DNA from: Rhodoblastus sp963736175
GTDB lineage: Bacteria; Pseudomonadota; Alphaproteobacteria; Rhizobiales; Beijerinckiaceae
DNA: 64,000 nucleotides
Assembly: GCA_963736175.1 (NCBI GenBank)
Contig: CAVTNU010000010.1
Coordinates: forward strand, 115,600-179,599
Direction: 5' to 3'
A model generated the notes under the pieces. The model was given only the letters and a program-made list of their open reading frames with translations. It had not been told where the DNA came from and ran no database searches. Shown one piece after another: positions 45,049 to 54,199 of this stretch; the stretch's first letter is position 1; each line of letters opens with the position of its first letter. A program made the translations under genes and the position numbers.

Positions 45049-45160
45049 ACACAGAAAAACTGTCAGATTTCGCAGGCAAGGATACGCCGCCAATAGATGA
45101 AGCGCATGGCCGAGGCGCGCCGCCGCCGACGTGGCCGAAGCAAACCGACGAGGACGACCC

Positions 45161-45469
45161 ATGCTTCTGGTATTTCGCTTCATCGCGCTGGCGGCTTCGG
45201 GAATCGGGTTGCAGATGGTTCGCGGTCTCGGCCTGGTCGCATTCGCGCTGGCCGCCTTGATTGGCTGGCGTGGGTTGTCGCCGGTGTGGTTGACGCCCTT
45301 GATTTTGTCCTTCGCGCTGGCCTCCCACTATCTGTTCGAACACACGACCGGTTCGGGTAAGGCGCTGTCGGCGCTCGGCAATTTTCCGTTCGAGGTGATC
45401 GTCTTCATTCTGATCGCCCTGGCCGGCTATTTCTTCGGCAAGCTTTTGCGTCGCCATATCCCAATTTAG
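45161..45469 (+). CDS. Small membrane protein between pyrB and the dihydroorotase homologue
   Basis: A 102-residue protein with three or four hydrophobic segments: LLVFRFIALAASGIGLQ, LVAFALAALIGW, WLTPLILSFALASHYL and EVIVFILIALAGYFFGKLL. The family is not recognised. ATG 45161 is favoured as the start of the first hydrophobic segment; GTG/ATG alternatives upstream add a non-native stretch. It lies 112 bases after pyrB and 84 before the next gene, in the same direction, so it is probably in the pyr operon. Confidence 0.6.
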   Translation: MLLVFRFIALAASGIGLQMVRGLGLVAFALAALIGWRGLSPVWLTPLILSFALASHYLFEHTTGSGKALSALGNFPFEVIVFILIALAGYFFGKLLRRHIPI

Positions 45470-45553
45470 ATTGGTTCGCCGCCGCCCGCCGCGCCGGATA
45501 AGAAAGATCAAAGCGGCGATTGCCGAAAATATGCCGCCGCGCTATCGAAGCTT

Positions 45554-46864
45554 ATGGTCCATTCCGCATCCTTCGGGGCGCAGTCCCCGCTCGCCTTCGT
45601 CAACGCTCGCTTGATCGATCCCGTCAAAGGGACCGAGAGCCTCGGCGGCGTTCTGATCGAGGGCGGCTTCATCCGCGAGGTTGGTCCCTCCATTACGGCG
45701 CAATCGGCGCCGCCGCACACCAAAGTGATTGATTGCGCCCGGCAGGTCGTCTCTCCCGGCCTGATCGACATGCGCGCTTTCGTCGGCGAGCCGGGCGGCG
45801 AATATCGCGAAACCATCGCGACGGCGACGGCGGCGGCGGCGGCGGGCGGCGTTACCACCATTATCGCCTCGCCGCAAACGCAGCCGCCGATCGACGATCC
45901 GGCGGTCGTCGATTTTCTCAAACGCCGCGCCCGGGATCACGGCCGGGTGCGGGTTCTGCCGGCCGCCGCCCTCACCAAAGGGCTTGAGGGCAAGGAAATT
46001 TCCGAATTCGGCTTGTTGCGCGAAGCCGGAGCCGTCGCGTTCACCGACGGCTCGCATTCCTTGCGCAATGCTCAAGTCATGGCCCGCGCCATGACTTACG
46101 CCCGCGATTTCGACGCGCTGATCATTCATTTTCCCGAAGACGTCGACCTCGCCGGCCAGGGCATGATGAATCAGGGCGAACTGGCGACGCAACTCGGCCT
46201 AACGGGAATTCCGCGCGAGGCCGAAGCCATTGTGCTCGATCGCGATATTCGCCTCGTTCGAATGACCGGCGCGCGCTATTGCGCCGCGCCGATCTCGACC
46301 AGCCTGGCGCTTGAAATCATCGACAAGGCCAAGGCTGAGGGATTGCCGGTTTCTTGCGGCGTCTCGATCAATCATCTGACGTTGAACGAAAACGACATCG
46401 GCGATTATCGCACCTTTTTGAAGCTGAAGCCGCCGTTGCGCGGCGAGGGCGAACGTCTCGCCCTCGTCGCGGCGGTGGAGAGCGGCTTGATCGACGTGAT
46501 CCTGTCCGATCATGATCCGCAGGACGTCGAAACCAAGCGTCTGCCTTTCGGCGAGGCCGATCCAGGCGCCATCGGGCTTGAGACGATGCTGGCGGCGGGG
46601 CTGCGCCTTGTTCACGCCGGACAGATCAGCCTGCCGGCGTTGCTGCGGGCGATGACCAGCCGGCCGGCGGAAATACTCGGGCTGCCGCAGGGAAGGCTTG
46701 AGCGCGGCGCGCCGGCCGATCTGATCCTGTTCGATCCGGACGAGCCCTTCGTGCTCGATCCGCAAGCGCTTAAATCGCGCAGCAAGAACACGCCATTCGA
46801 TCAGGCGCGCTTGCAGGGCGTTGTCAAAATGACGCTCGTCGCCGGCGCCATCGTGTATGGGTAG
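45554..46864 (+). CDS. pyrC: Dihydroorotase homologue lacking the HxH metal ligands (PyrC/PyrX-like)
   Basis: A 436-residue amidohydrolase of the type I dihydroorotase family, which as a class closes carbamoyl-aspartate to dihydroorotate. The usual metal-binding motif DxHxHxREPG is replaced by LIDMRAFVGEPG, so both His ligands are missing. The later His residues (ALIIHFPED and SINHLTLNEND) and the SDHDP Asp remain. In other bacteria an inactive homologue next to pyrB is a structural subunit of the transcarbamoylase; I infer the same here. A separate active dihydroorotase should then exist elsewhere. It is followed nine bases later by plsY. Confidence 0.88.
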   Translation: MVHSASFGAQSPLAFVNARLIDPVKGTESLGGVLIEGGFIREVGPSITAQSAPPHTKVIDCARQVVSPGLIDMRAFVGEPGGEYRETIATATAAAAAGGVTTIIASPQTQPPIDDPAVVDFLKRRARDHGRVRVLPAAALTKGLEGKEISEFGLLREAGAVAFTDGSHSLRNAQVMARAMTYARDFDALIIHFPEDVDLAGQGMMNQGELATQLGLTGIPREAEAIVLDRDIRLVRMTGARYCAAPISTSLALEIIDKAKAEGLPVSCGVSINHLTLNENDIGDYRTFLKLKPPLRGEGERLALVAAVESGLIDVILSDHDPQDVETKRLPFGEADPGAIGLETMLAAGLRLVHAGQISLPALLRAMTSRPAEILGLPQGRLERGAPADLILFDPDEPFVLDPQALKSRSKNTPFDQARLQGVVKMTLVAGAIVYG

Positions 46865-46873
46865 GATTGCGCC

Positions 46874-47497
46874 ATGACTGTCGATGCGCCTCTCGATTTC
46901 GCCGCTCTCCTCTCCCTGCCTTCGCTGGCGGCGCTGGCGCTGGGCTATCTGGCCGGATCGGTTCCCTTTGGCCTGCTGCTGACGAAATTGGCGGGCGAGG
47001 GCGATATCCGCGCCATAGGCTCCGGCAATATCGGCGCGACCAATGTTCTGCGCACGGGGCGCAAGGATCTGGCGGTTGCGACCTTGCTGCTCGACGCCCT
47101 GAAGGGAACGGCGGCGGCGCTGATCGGCGCGCATTTTTCGCCGCTCGCCGGCGTTCTCGCGGGCTTCGCCGCGTTCATCGGCCATATTTTTCCGGTTTGG
47201 CTCAACTTCAAAGGAGGAAAGGGCGTGGCGACCTTCCTCGGCTGTCTGTTCGGCTTTTTCTGGCCGGCCGGCCTGATCTTCGCCGCACTTTGGCTGACGA
47301 CCGCGTTTCTCAGCCGTTACTCGTCGCTTTCGGCTCTGCTCGCCAGCGCCGCGACGCCATTTGTCTGCTGGGGATTCGGCCGGATCGATCTGGCTGTCGC
47401 CACCGCGATCATGGCGGCGATCCTGTGGAGCCGGCATCGCGAGAATATCGCCCGCCTGCGCGCCGGAACGGAAGGCAAGATCGGGAAAAAGCCATGA
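46874..47497 (+). CDS. plsY: Acyl-phosphate:glycerol-3-phosphate acyltransferase
   Basis: A 207-residue, five-to-six-helix membrane enzyme that transfers the acyl group from acyl-phosphate to glycerol-3-phosphate, starting phospholipid synthesis. The three PlsY motifs are present: SVPFGLLL, GSGNIGATNVLRTGRK, and HIFPVWLNFKGGKGVATFLG. Length is normal. The gene lies nine bases after the dihydroorotase homologue and overlaps dprA by four bases (ATGA), so all belong to one transcript. Confidence 0.95.
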   Translation: MTVDAPLDFAALLSLPSLAALALGYLAGSVPFGLLLTKLAGEGDIRAIGSGNIGATNVLRTGRKDLAVATLLLDALKGTAAALIGAHFSPLAGVLAGFAAFIGHIFPVWLNFKGGKGVATFLGCLFGFFWPAGLIFAALWLTTAFLSRYSSLSALLASAATPFVCWGFGRIDLAVATAIMAAILWSRHRENIARLRAGTEGKIGKKP

Positions 47498-48690
47498 ACG
47501 GGGCGCGGTCCGGCCCAGCCGTTCGCCTCACCGAGGCGCAAAAGCTGGACTGGCTGCGTTTGATCCGTTGCGAGAATATCGGCCCGCGCACCTTCCGGTT
47601 TTTGCTCAATCGCTATGGCGGGGCGGGCGCGGCGCTTGAGGCGCTGCCCGCGCTGATCGCCGCCGGCTGGAGCGGGCGAAAGATCAAATTGGCGAGCCGG
47701 TCGGACGCCGAACGGGAAATGGAGGCGGCGTTGGCGTGCGGCGCCCGGTTCATCGCGTTGGGCGAAAGCGAATATCCCGCCAGCCTGCGAGCCATCGAAT
47801 CGCCGCCGCCGCTGATCGCGGCGCGCGGCTATCTGCCGGCGCTGCAAAGTTCAATGGCGGCGATTGTCGGCGCGCGTAACGCCTCCGCGGCGGGGCTGGC
47901 CATGGCCGAGCGGTTGGCGCGCGGCCTCGGCGCCGCCGGATATGTTGTGGTTTCCGGTCTGGCGCGCGGGATCGACGCGCAGGCGCATCGCGCCGCGCTG
48001 ACAAGCGGCACGGTCGGCGTGTGCGCCGGCGGTCTTGATCGGCCTTACCCTGCCGAACATGCTGGATTGATCGAGCAGATGCTCGAACATGGGGCCGCGG
48101 TTTCGGAAATGCCGTTCGGTTGGGAGCCTCGCGGCCGCGACTTTCCCCGCCGCAACCGGCTGGTTTCGGGGCTGGCGTTGGGAACCATCGTGGTCGAGGC
48201 GGCGCGCCGTTCGGGCTCCCTGATTACCGCCCGTTTCGCGCGCGAACAAAATCGCGAACTGTTCGCTGTGCCGGGATCGCCTTTGGACCCTCGCGCCGAG
48301 GGGCCGAACGACCTGCTGCGCGAAGGCGCGCATGTCTGCGCCAGCGATCAGGACGTTATCGAGGTTCTGGCGCCGCTCGTGCGGCGCGGCGCGCTGCAAT
48401 ACGACCTGTTGCTTGAGGCCGGGCGGCCTGAGGGCGGCGAACCGCTTTGGGATGAACGCGAGGCGTCGGACGCCGACGATTCGGATGAGGCGCCCGCGCC
48501 TGCGGGCGAACCTCTGGACGCCTTGCTGGCGCGGCTGCTGGGACCATCGCCCGTGTCGGTCGACGACGTCGTGCGAGTCAGCGGACGTCCGGCGCGCGAC
48601 ATCCGCAACGCCTTGGTCGAACTGGAGTTGCAAGGGCGTTTGGCGCGACATGGCGGCGATATGGTGTCGTTGGTCGAGACACGGCCATAA
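47494..48690 (+). CDS. dprA: DNA-processing protein DprA
   Basis: A 398-residue protein that loads RecA onto incoming single-stranded DNA. An N-terminal helical SAM-like region (LDWLRLIRCENIGPRTFRFL) precedes the Rossmann DprA domain: AIVGARNASAAG, VVSGLARGIDAQAHRAAL, GGLDRPYPAEH and RNRLVSGLALGTIVVEAA. A C-terminal winged helix (~340-395) follows an acidic linker. ATG 47494 overlaps the plsY stop. This is the full three-domain form. Presence of dprA alone does not prove natural transformation. Confidence 0.94.
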   Translation: MNGARSGPAVRLTEAQKLDWLRLIRCENIGPRTFRFLLNRYGGAGAALEALPALIAAGWSGRKIKLASRSDAEREMEAALACGARFIALGESEYPASLRAIESPPPLIAARGYLPALQSSMAAIVGARNASAAGLAMAERLARGLGAAGYVVVSGLARGIDAQAHRAALTSGTVGVCAGGLDRPYPAEHAGLIEQMLEHGAAVSEMPFGWEPRGRDFPRRNRLVSGLALGTIVVEAARRSGSLITARFAREQNRELFAVPGSPLDPRAEGPNDLLREGAHVCASDQDVIEVLAPLVRRGALQYDLLLEAGRPEGGEPLWDEREASDADDSDEAPAPAGEPLDALLARLLGPSPVSVDDVVRVSGRPARDIRNALVELELQGRLARHGGDMVSLVETRP

Positions 48691-48712
48691 CGCGGCGGCG
48701 CGGCGGACCGAT

Positions 48713-49186
48713 TCAGGGCAGGCGGGCGAGGCGATCGAGCGCGCCTTGCAAAATATAGGCGGCGGCCATGCGGTCGACGACTTCCGCCCGTTTGGCGCGC
48801 GAGGCGTCCTGGGCGATCAATTCGCGCGTGACGGCGGCGGTCGAAAGCCTTTCGTCCCAGAAGACGAAGGGTCGTTCGGTCAGCGCGCCGACGGAGCGGA
48901 CAAAGGCGCGCGTCGCTTGGCTGCGCGGTCCTTCGGACGCATCCATGTTCAGGGGCAGGCCGATGACGAAGGCGACGACGCCGTGCTTGTCGGCGAGCGC
49001 GAGCATTCGCGCCGCGTCCGGCGTGAACTTGACGCGTTTTATGGTTTCCAGCGGCGAGGCGAGCCGGCGTTCGACATCGGACAGGGCGAGGCCGATGGTC
49101 TTGGTTCCCAGATCGACGCCCATCAGACGGTCGTTTCGACCCAGCAGCGCCTTGAGTTCTTCGAGGGTTGTAGCCTTTTGCGTCAT
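48713..49186 (-). CDS. ruvX: Holliday-junction resolvase-like protein RuvX (YqgF)
   Basis: A 157-residue RNase H-fold protein: MGVDLGTKTIGLALSD at the start of the fold with the catalytic Asp, VIGLPLNMDASEGPRS, PFVFWDERLSTAAV with Glu, and EVVDRMAAAYILQG with the last Asp. In E. coli YqgF is needed for processing of 16S rRNA ends. ATG 49186 is used; the upstream extension to 49279 is not native. It converges with dprA, 22 bases apart. Confidence 0.93.
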   Translation of the reverse strand: MTQKATTLEELKALLGRNDRLMGVDLGTKTIGLALSDVERRLASPLETIKRVKFTPDAARMLALADKHGVVAFVIGLPLNMDASEGPRSQATRAFVRSVGALTERPFVFWDERLSTAAVTRELIAQDASRAKRAEVVDRMAAAYILQGALDRLARLP

Positions 49187-49332
49187 GACGCGGGGGCGTA
49201 GCACGACGCGCCCTGGCGCGCTAGCGCGCTCGCCGCGAATGAGGTTGCGCATCGGCCCGGCTGATCGATAATGCCGCATCGGCGCGACCGCGGACTTTTC
49301 GCCGGCGTCGCCAATTTCAGGAGGACGGGGCG

Positions 49333-50031
49333 ATGAAAATTACCTGGCTCGGCCATTCGGCCTTTCGCATCGAATTCGGCGCGGCGAAAATTCTGATCGA
49401 CCCATTCCTGTCAGGCAATCCGAAGTTCAACGGAAGCGTGGAGGACGCCAGCGCCGGCGTCACGCACATCGTCCTGACGCATGGTCATGACGACCATATC
49501 GGCGACGCTCCGGCCATCGCGCGCGCCACCGGAGCGCAGGTCGTCGCCAATTTCGAAATCTGCATGTTCCTGAACGGGCAGGGCGCCAAAAACATCAACC
49601 CCGGCAACACCGGCGGAGTCATTCCCTGCGGCGATTTTTCCGTCGCCCTGACGCAGGCGCTGCATTCTTCCAGCGCCACCGTCGACGGCGCAGCCGTCTA
49701 TCTCGGCAACCCCAACGGCGTCGTGATCATGCCGAACGCGGGGCCGCGCGTCTATCATTGCGGCGATACGGCGATTTTCGGCGATATGGCGCTGATCGAC
49801 GAGGCTTACCGCCCGGACATCGGCTTGCTGCCGGTCGGCGATCGTTTCACCATGAGCGGCGCGACGGCGGCGCTCGCCTGCAACCGCTTCTTTCGCTTCA
49901 AACATGTCATTCCCTGCCACTATGGGACTTTCCCGATCATCGACCCCGACCCCGGCGCTTTTGTCGCGGCGATGCGAGGCTCCAACGCGCACGTCCATGT
50001 TCCGGCCATTGGCCAAACGCTCGATTTTTGA
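49333..50031 (+). CDS. UPF0173-type metal-dependent hydrolase
   Basis: A 232-residue metallo-beta-lactamase-fold protein. It has MKITWLGHSAFRIEF at the start, LIDPFLSGNPKF, the zinc motif LTHGHDDHIGDAP (HxHxDH), the later His in ALHSSSATV, GDTAIFGDM with the bridging Asp, and the terminal His in IPCHYGTFP. All metal ligands are intact. This is the compact UPF0173 family, a predicted hydrolase of unknown substrate. It lies 90 bases upstream of gatC in the same direction and might share its transcript. Confidence 0.9.
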   Translation: MKITWLGHSAFRIEFGAAKILIDPFLSGNPKFNGSVEDASAGVTHIVLTHGHDDHIGDAPAIARATGAQVVANFEICMFLNGQGAKNINPGNTGGVIPCGDFSVALTQALHSSSATVDGAAVYLGNPNGVVIMPNAGPRVYHCGDTAIFGDMALIDEAYRPDIGLLPVGDRFTMSGATAALACNRFFRFKHVIPCHYGTFPIIDPDPGAFVAAMRGSNAHVHVPAIGQTLDF

Positions 50032-50121
50032 GCCGCGCGGCGCGTTGCGCGGGCAAGGCGCGGGTTGTATAGCCAGGTCAACGGCCCTGGGGCCGAGCGC
50101 GTTTGCACTATGGGAGTCTTC

Positions 50122-50409
50122 ATGTCGGTCGATCTGGCGACGGTGCGGCGCATCGCTTCACTTGCGCGCATCAAGGTGAGCGAGGCGGAAGCGCCGCATC
50201 TGCAAAAGGAAATCAACGCCATTCTGGCCTTCGTCGAGGCTCTTGGCGCAGTCGACGTTTCGGGTGTCGAGCCCATGACGTCGGTGCTGCCGATGGCGAT
50301 GAAAAAGCGCGTCGACGAGGTGACCGACGGCTTTGTCGTCGACAAGGTGCTCGCCAACGCGCCAGCGAAGGAAGATGGTTTTTTCGTCGTTCCGAAAGTC
50401 ATCGAATGA
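50122..50409 (+). CDS. gatC: Asp-tRNA(Asn)/Glu-tRNA(Gln) amidotransferase subunit C
   Basis: A 95-residue protein that stabilises GatA in the GatCAB complex. TVRRIASLARIKVSEAEA, ILAFVEALGAVDVSGVEP and a C-terminal KEDGFFVVPKVIE are the family motifs. ATG 50122 fits the usual start MSVDLATVRRIA. It is 58 bases upstream of gatA. Confidence 0.94.
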   Translation: MSVDLATVRRIASLARIKVSEAEAPHLQKEINAILAFVEALGAVDVSGVEPMTSVLPMAMKKRVDEVTDGFVVDKVLANAPAKEDGFFVVPKVIE

Positions 50410-50467
50410 GGGCGTCCGCGCCCGCGCGTCGCTTTCGACCTTGCATATCCAGAATGAAGAGATCCTG

Positions 50468-51949
50468 ATGACCGATCTTACTCGCCTGACGCTCGCGCAG
50501 GCTCGCGACGGCCTCGCCGCCAAGACATTTTCCGCCGTCGAATTGACGCGGGCCCATGTCGACGCGGTCGAGAAGGCGCGCGCGCTCAACGCTTATATTG
50601 TCGAGACGCCGGAAAAGGCGCTGGCGCAAGCCAAGGCCAGCGACGAAATGATCGCCAAGGGGCAGAGCCGTCCGCTTGAAGGGATTCCGCTCGGAATCAA
50701 AGACCTTTACGCGACCGAAGGGATTCAGACGACCGCCGCCAGCCATATTCTCGAGGGCTTCAAGCCGGCGTACGAATCGACCGTCACCGCCAACCTTTGG
50801 CGCGACGGGGCGACCATGCTGGGTAAGCTCAACCTCGACGAATTCGCCATGGGTTCGTCGAACGAGACGTCCTATTTCGGTCCGGTTGTCTCGCCCTGGC
50901 GGCGCACGGGGTCGGACGCGAAGATCGCGCCGGGCGGCTCCTCCGGCGGTTCCGCGGCGGCGGTGGCGGCGCGTCTTTGTCTTGGCGCCACGGCGACCGA
51001 CACCGGCGGTTCGATCCGTCAGCCTGCCGCCTTCACCGGCACCGTCGGCATCAAGCCGACCTATGGCCGCTGTTCGCGTTGGGGCGTCGTCGCGTTCGCC
51101 TCGTCGCTCGATCAGGCCGGCCCCATCGCCAAGACGGTTCGCGACACGGCGATCCTATTGCGCTCGATGGCCGGCCACGACCCCAAGGACACCACCAGCG
51201 TCGACGCGCCGGTTCCTGACTACGAGGCGTCGGTCGGCGCCTCGATCAAGGGCAAGACCATCGGCGTGCCGAAAGAATACCGGCTCGACGGCATGAACGC
51301 CGAAATTTCGAGCCTGTGGGATCGAGGCGTTGAATGGCTGAAGGACGCCGGCGCCAATATCGTCGAGATATCGCTGCCGCACACGCGCCACGCGTTGCCC
51401 GCTTATTATATTGTCGCGCCCGCCGAGGCCTCCTCCAATCTGGCGCGCTATGACGGCGTGCGCTACGGCTTGCGTGTGCCGGGCCGCGACGTCACCGAAA
51501 TGTACGAAAACACCCGCGCCGCCGGTTTCGGCAAGGAAGTGCGCCGGCGCATTATGATCGGCACTTATGTTCTGTCGGCCGGCTATTACGACGCCTATTA
51601 CGTTCGCGCCCAGAAAATCCGCACCCTGATCAAGCGCGACTTCGATCTCGCTTATCAAAGCGGCGTCGACGCCATTCTGACGCCGGCGACGCCTTCTCCG
51701 GCTTTCGCGCTTGGCGAGAAAGGTTCGGCCGATCCGGTCGAAATGTATCTCAACGACGTATTCACCGTGACGGTGAACATGGCGGGCCTGCCCGGTCTCG
51801 TCGTTCCCGCGGGTCTCTCCAGCGACGGCCTGCCGCTCGGCCTCCAGCTGATCGGACGGCCTTTCGACGAAGAGACGTTGTTCGCGCTCGGCCACGCCAT
51901 CGAACAGGCCGCGCCGAAGCTCGAGGCGCCCGAGCAATGGTGGCGTTGA
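50468..51949 (+). CDS. gatA: GatCAB amidotransferase subunit A
   Basis: A 493-residue amidase that releases ammonia from glutamine. The Ser-cisSer-Lys triad is visible: the Lys in PLGIKDLYAT (~77), and both Ser in the GGSSGGSAAAVAARL and TDTGGSIRQPAAFTG segments. The oxyanion region and the C-terminal GLPLGLQLIGRPFDEETL are conserved. Together with GatB it converts Glu-tRNA(Gln) and Asp-tRNA(Asn) to the correct amidated forms, replacing a direct glutaminyl-tRNA synthetase route. ATG 50468 is the natural start. Confidence 0.96.
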   Translation: MTDLTRLTLAQARDGLAAKTFSAVELTRAHVDAVEKARALNAYIVETPEKALAQAKASDEMIAKGQSRPLEGIPLGIKDLYATEGIQTTAASHILEGFKPAYESTVTANLWRDGATMLGKLNLDEFAMGSSNETSYFGPVVSPWRRTGSDAKIAPGGSSGGSAAAVAARLCLGATATDTGGSIRQPAAFTGTVGIKPTYGRCSRWGVVAFASSLDQAGPIAKTVRDTAILLRSMAGHDPKDTTSVDAPVPDYEASVGASIKGKTIGVPKEYRLDGMNAEISSLWDRGVEWLKDAGANIVEISLPHTRHALPAYYIVAPAEASSNLARYDGVRYGLRVPGRDVTEMYENTRAAGFGKEVRRRIMIGTYVLSAGYYDAYYVRAQKIRTLIKRDFDLAYQSGVDAILTPATPSPAFALGEKGSADPVEMYLNDVFTVTVNMAGLPGLVVPAGLSSDGLPLGLQLIGRPFDEETLFALGHAIEQAAPKLEAPEQWWR

Positions 51950-52115
51950 TGCGGGGTTTCGCCAACGCCGTTTCAATATCGGACGTCGTCGGCCTCGCGC
52001 AGAGCCGCCGACGCGACGACCGCGGACTCGCGCAATAGTCGTTGCGCGGTTTCGGCAAGGAAAGATTTCATTACGCGGCGACGCCGCGAAAAATTCGGGA
52101 AAGACCAGACCCGCC

Positions 52116-53585
52116 ATGAACACACACGCCAAACCCTCCAAGCTCATCAAAGGCGCCGAAGGCGATTGGGAAGTCGTCGTCGGTCTGGAAATTCACGCCC
52201 AGGTGACGAGCAAATCGAAATTGTTTTCCGGCGCCTCGACCGAATTCGGCGGCGCGCCGAACAGCCATGTGTCGCTGGTCGACGCCGCCATGCCCGGCAT
52301 GCTGCCGGTCATCAACGAGGAATGCGTCAAGCAGGCGATCCGCACCGGCCTCGGCCTGAAGGCGAAGATCAACCTGCGCTCGGTTTTCGACCGCAAGAAT
52401 TATTTCTATCCCGATTTGCCGCAGGGCTATCAGATCAGCCAGTATAAAAGCCCGATCGTCGGCGAGGGCGAGGTCCTGGTCGACCTGTCGCCCACCGAAC
52501 AGATCAGCGTCGGCGTCGAACGCCTGCATCTTGAACAGGACGCCGGCAAATCGTTGCACGATCTTTCCGCCGATTCGTCCCATGTCGACCTCAACCGCTC
52601 CGGCGTGGCGTTGATGGAGATCGTCTCCAAACCCGACATGCGTTCGGCCGATGAGGCGCGCGCCTATGTCACCAAGCTGCGCACCATCATGCGCTACCTG
52701 GGCACGTGCGACGGCAACATGGAGCAGGGGTCGCTGCGCGCCGACGTCAACGTGTCGGTGCGCAAGCCCGGCGCTCCGTACGGCACGCGTTGTGAAATCA
52801 AGAACGTAAACTCCATCCGCTTTATCGGCCAGGCGATCGATATCGAGGCGCGCCGGCAGATCGGCATTCTCGAAGACGGCGGGGTCATCGTTCAGGAAAC
52901 GCGGCTCTTTGACCCCGCCAAGGGCGAGACGCGCTCGATGCGCTCGAAGGAAGAGGCGCACGACTACCGCTATTTTCCCGATCCCGATCTGCTGCCGCTC
53001 GAATTCGACCAGGCCTATGTCGACGCGCTCAAGCACGGTCTGCCGGAACTGCCCGATGAAAAGAAGGCCCGGATCATTCAACAGTTTGGTCTCTCGTCCT
53101 ACGACGCCAGCGTTCTCGTGCTTGAACGCGCCTCGGCCGATTATTTCGAGGAAGCGGTCAAGGGACGCGATCCCAAGCTCGTCGCCAATTGGGTCATCAA
53201 TGAATTGTTCGGCCGCCTCAACAAGGAGGGCAAGGACATCGCGGCCTCGCCGGTTTCGGCCGCGCGGATCGGCGCGATCGCCGACCTCATCTCGCGCAAC
53301 GTCATTTCCGGCAAGATCGCCAAGGACTTGTTTGAGATCGTCTGGACCGAAGGCGGCGATCCGGAACAGATCGTCGAGGCGCGCGGCATGAAGCAGGTGA
53401 CCGACACCGGCGCGATCGAGAAGGCGGTTGACGAAATCATCGCCGCCAATCCCGACAAGGTCGCGCAGGCGCAAGCCAAGCCGACGATGCTCGGATGGTT
53501 CGTCGGGCAGGTGATGAAAGCGACCGGCGGTAAAGCCAATCCGCAATCGGTCAACGAACTTTTGAAAAGCAAGTTGGGGATCTAA
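52116..53585 (+). CDS. gatB: GatCAB amidotransferase subunit B
   Basis: A 489-residue subunit that binds the tRNA and phosphorylates the misacylated amino acid. It has the N-terminal WEVVVGLEIHAQVTSKSKLF, the zinc/ATP region RKNYFYPDLPQGYQISQY, RSGVALMEIVSKPDMRS, and the C-terminal YqeY-like domain with GWFVGQVMKATGGKANPQ. A strong terminator follows at 53684. The 166 bases after gatA hold no clear gene, so the three subunits are probably one transcript. Confidence 0.96.
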   Translation: MNTHAKPSKLIKGAEGDWEVVVGLEIHAQVTSKSKLFSGASTEFGGAPNSHVSLVDAAMPGMLPVINEECVKQAIRTGLGLKAKINLRSVFDRKNYFYPDLPQGYQISQYKSPIVGEGEVLVDLSPTEQISVGVERLHLEQDAGKSLHDLSADSSHVDLNRSGVALMEIVSKPDMRSADEARAYVTKLRTIMRYLGTCDGNMEQGSLRADVNVSVRKPGAPYGTRCEIKNVNSIRFIGQAIDIEARRQIGILEDGGVIVQETRLFDPAKGETRSMRSKEEAHDYRYFPDPDLLPLEFDQAYVDALKHGLPELPDEKKARIIQQFGLSSYDASVLVLERASADYFEEAVKGRDPKLVANWVINELFGRLNKEGKDIAASPVSAARIGAIADLISRNVISGKIAKDLFEIVWTEGGDPEQIVEARGMKQVTDTGAIEKAVDEIIAANPDKVAQAQAKPTMLGWFVGQVMKATGGKANPQSVNELLKSKLGI

Positions 53586-53683
53586 CGCGTCGCCGACGGA
53601 TTGTTTTGAGGCTGAATGGGCCCGGCAAACGCCTCGTGCTTTGATCAAGTGATTCGGAAATTTGCGCGTAATCACAAAAATCG

Positions 53684-53719
53684 AATGCGCCGAACGAATT
53701 TTTCGGCGCATTTTTTTTT
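53684..53719 (+). terminator. Rho-independent terminator after gatB
   Basis: AATGCGCCGAA (53684-53694) pairs with TTCGGCGCATT (53702-53712), followed by a run of T to 53719. It lies about 100 bases after the gatB stop. Confidence 0.85.
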
Positions 53720-54199
53720 ATTCGCAAAATTTTTTTTCACAGCCGCGACTCCATCTCGACGGCGTCGATGGGCGTTGTGAGGAAACTGAGTCTATACGGC
53801 GTCGCCAAATAAAATTTTGTCGCGCGCTGACGAAAACGATACGCGCATGCGCGAAAAAAAACGCCGCATCAGTGTCGACACACAATACTTGAGCGCCAAA
53901 AAATGCCAGGGAAACGGCGAGTTACAGAGCATAGCCGAAAAGTTTCGAGAAGCTCTGCGCACAACTTCTTTTGCGTTGCGATGCAGTCAGATCTGGCGTC
54001 GGCGCCTGGCGGTTGCTTCTACACAACTGGCGACTTCCCTGTTCGTCCTTGTCGATCCGGCAAGTTCATCACGCGCCGTGTCTTGCGCGAGGCCGTCGTT
54101 TTGGCGTGCGCTGCTCTTGCACAACTGATTAACCACGCTACGGTAATCAGGCCTCTTACCGGCACACAACTCGCCGGCCTATTCGAAAGGGGACTTAAG
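53720..54199. other. Upstream region of the histone H1-like gene with four CACAACT heptamers
   Basis: No gene is supported in these 480 bases. The heptamer CACAACT occurs four times on the plus strand: 53960-53966, 54022-54028, 54120-54126 and 54165-54171. Chance would give far fewer than one. The copies sit 29-240 bases before the histone-like ATG and might bind a regulator; that is inference. Confidence 0.4.

Noticed and set aside
52056..52075. Start of a 32-codon minus-strand frame between gatA and gatB
   Set aside because: The peptide looks soluble and helical, but there is no ribosome site and no recognised family.
53720..54199. CRISPR-like array from the repeated heptamer
   Set aside because: The repeats are only 7 bases and the spacings are irregular (62, 98 and 45). 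No cas gene is present anywhere in the window.
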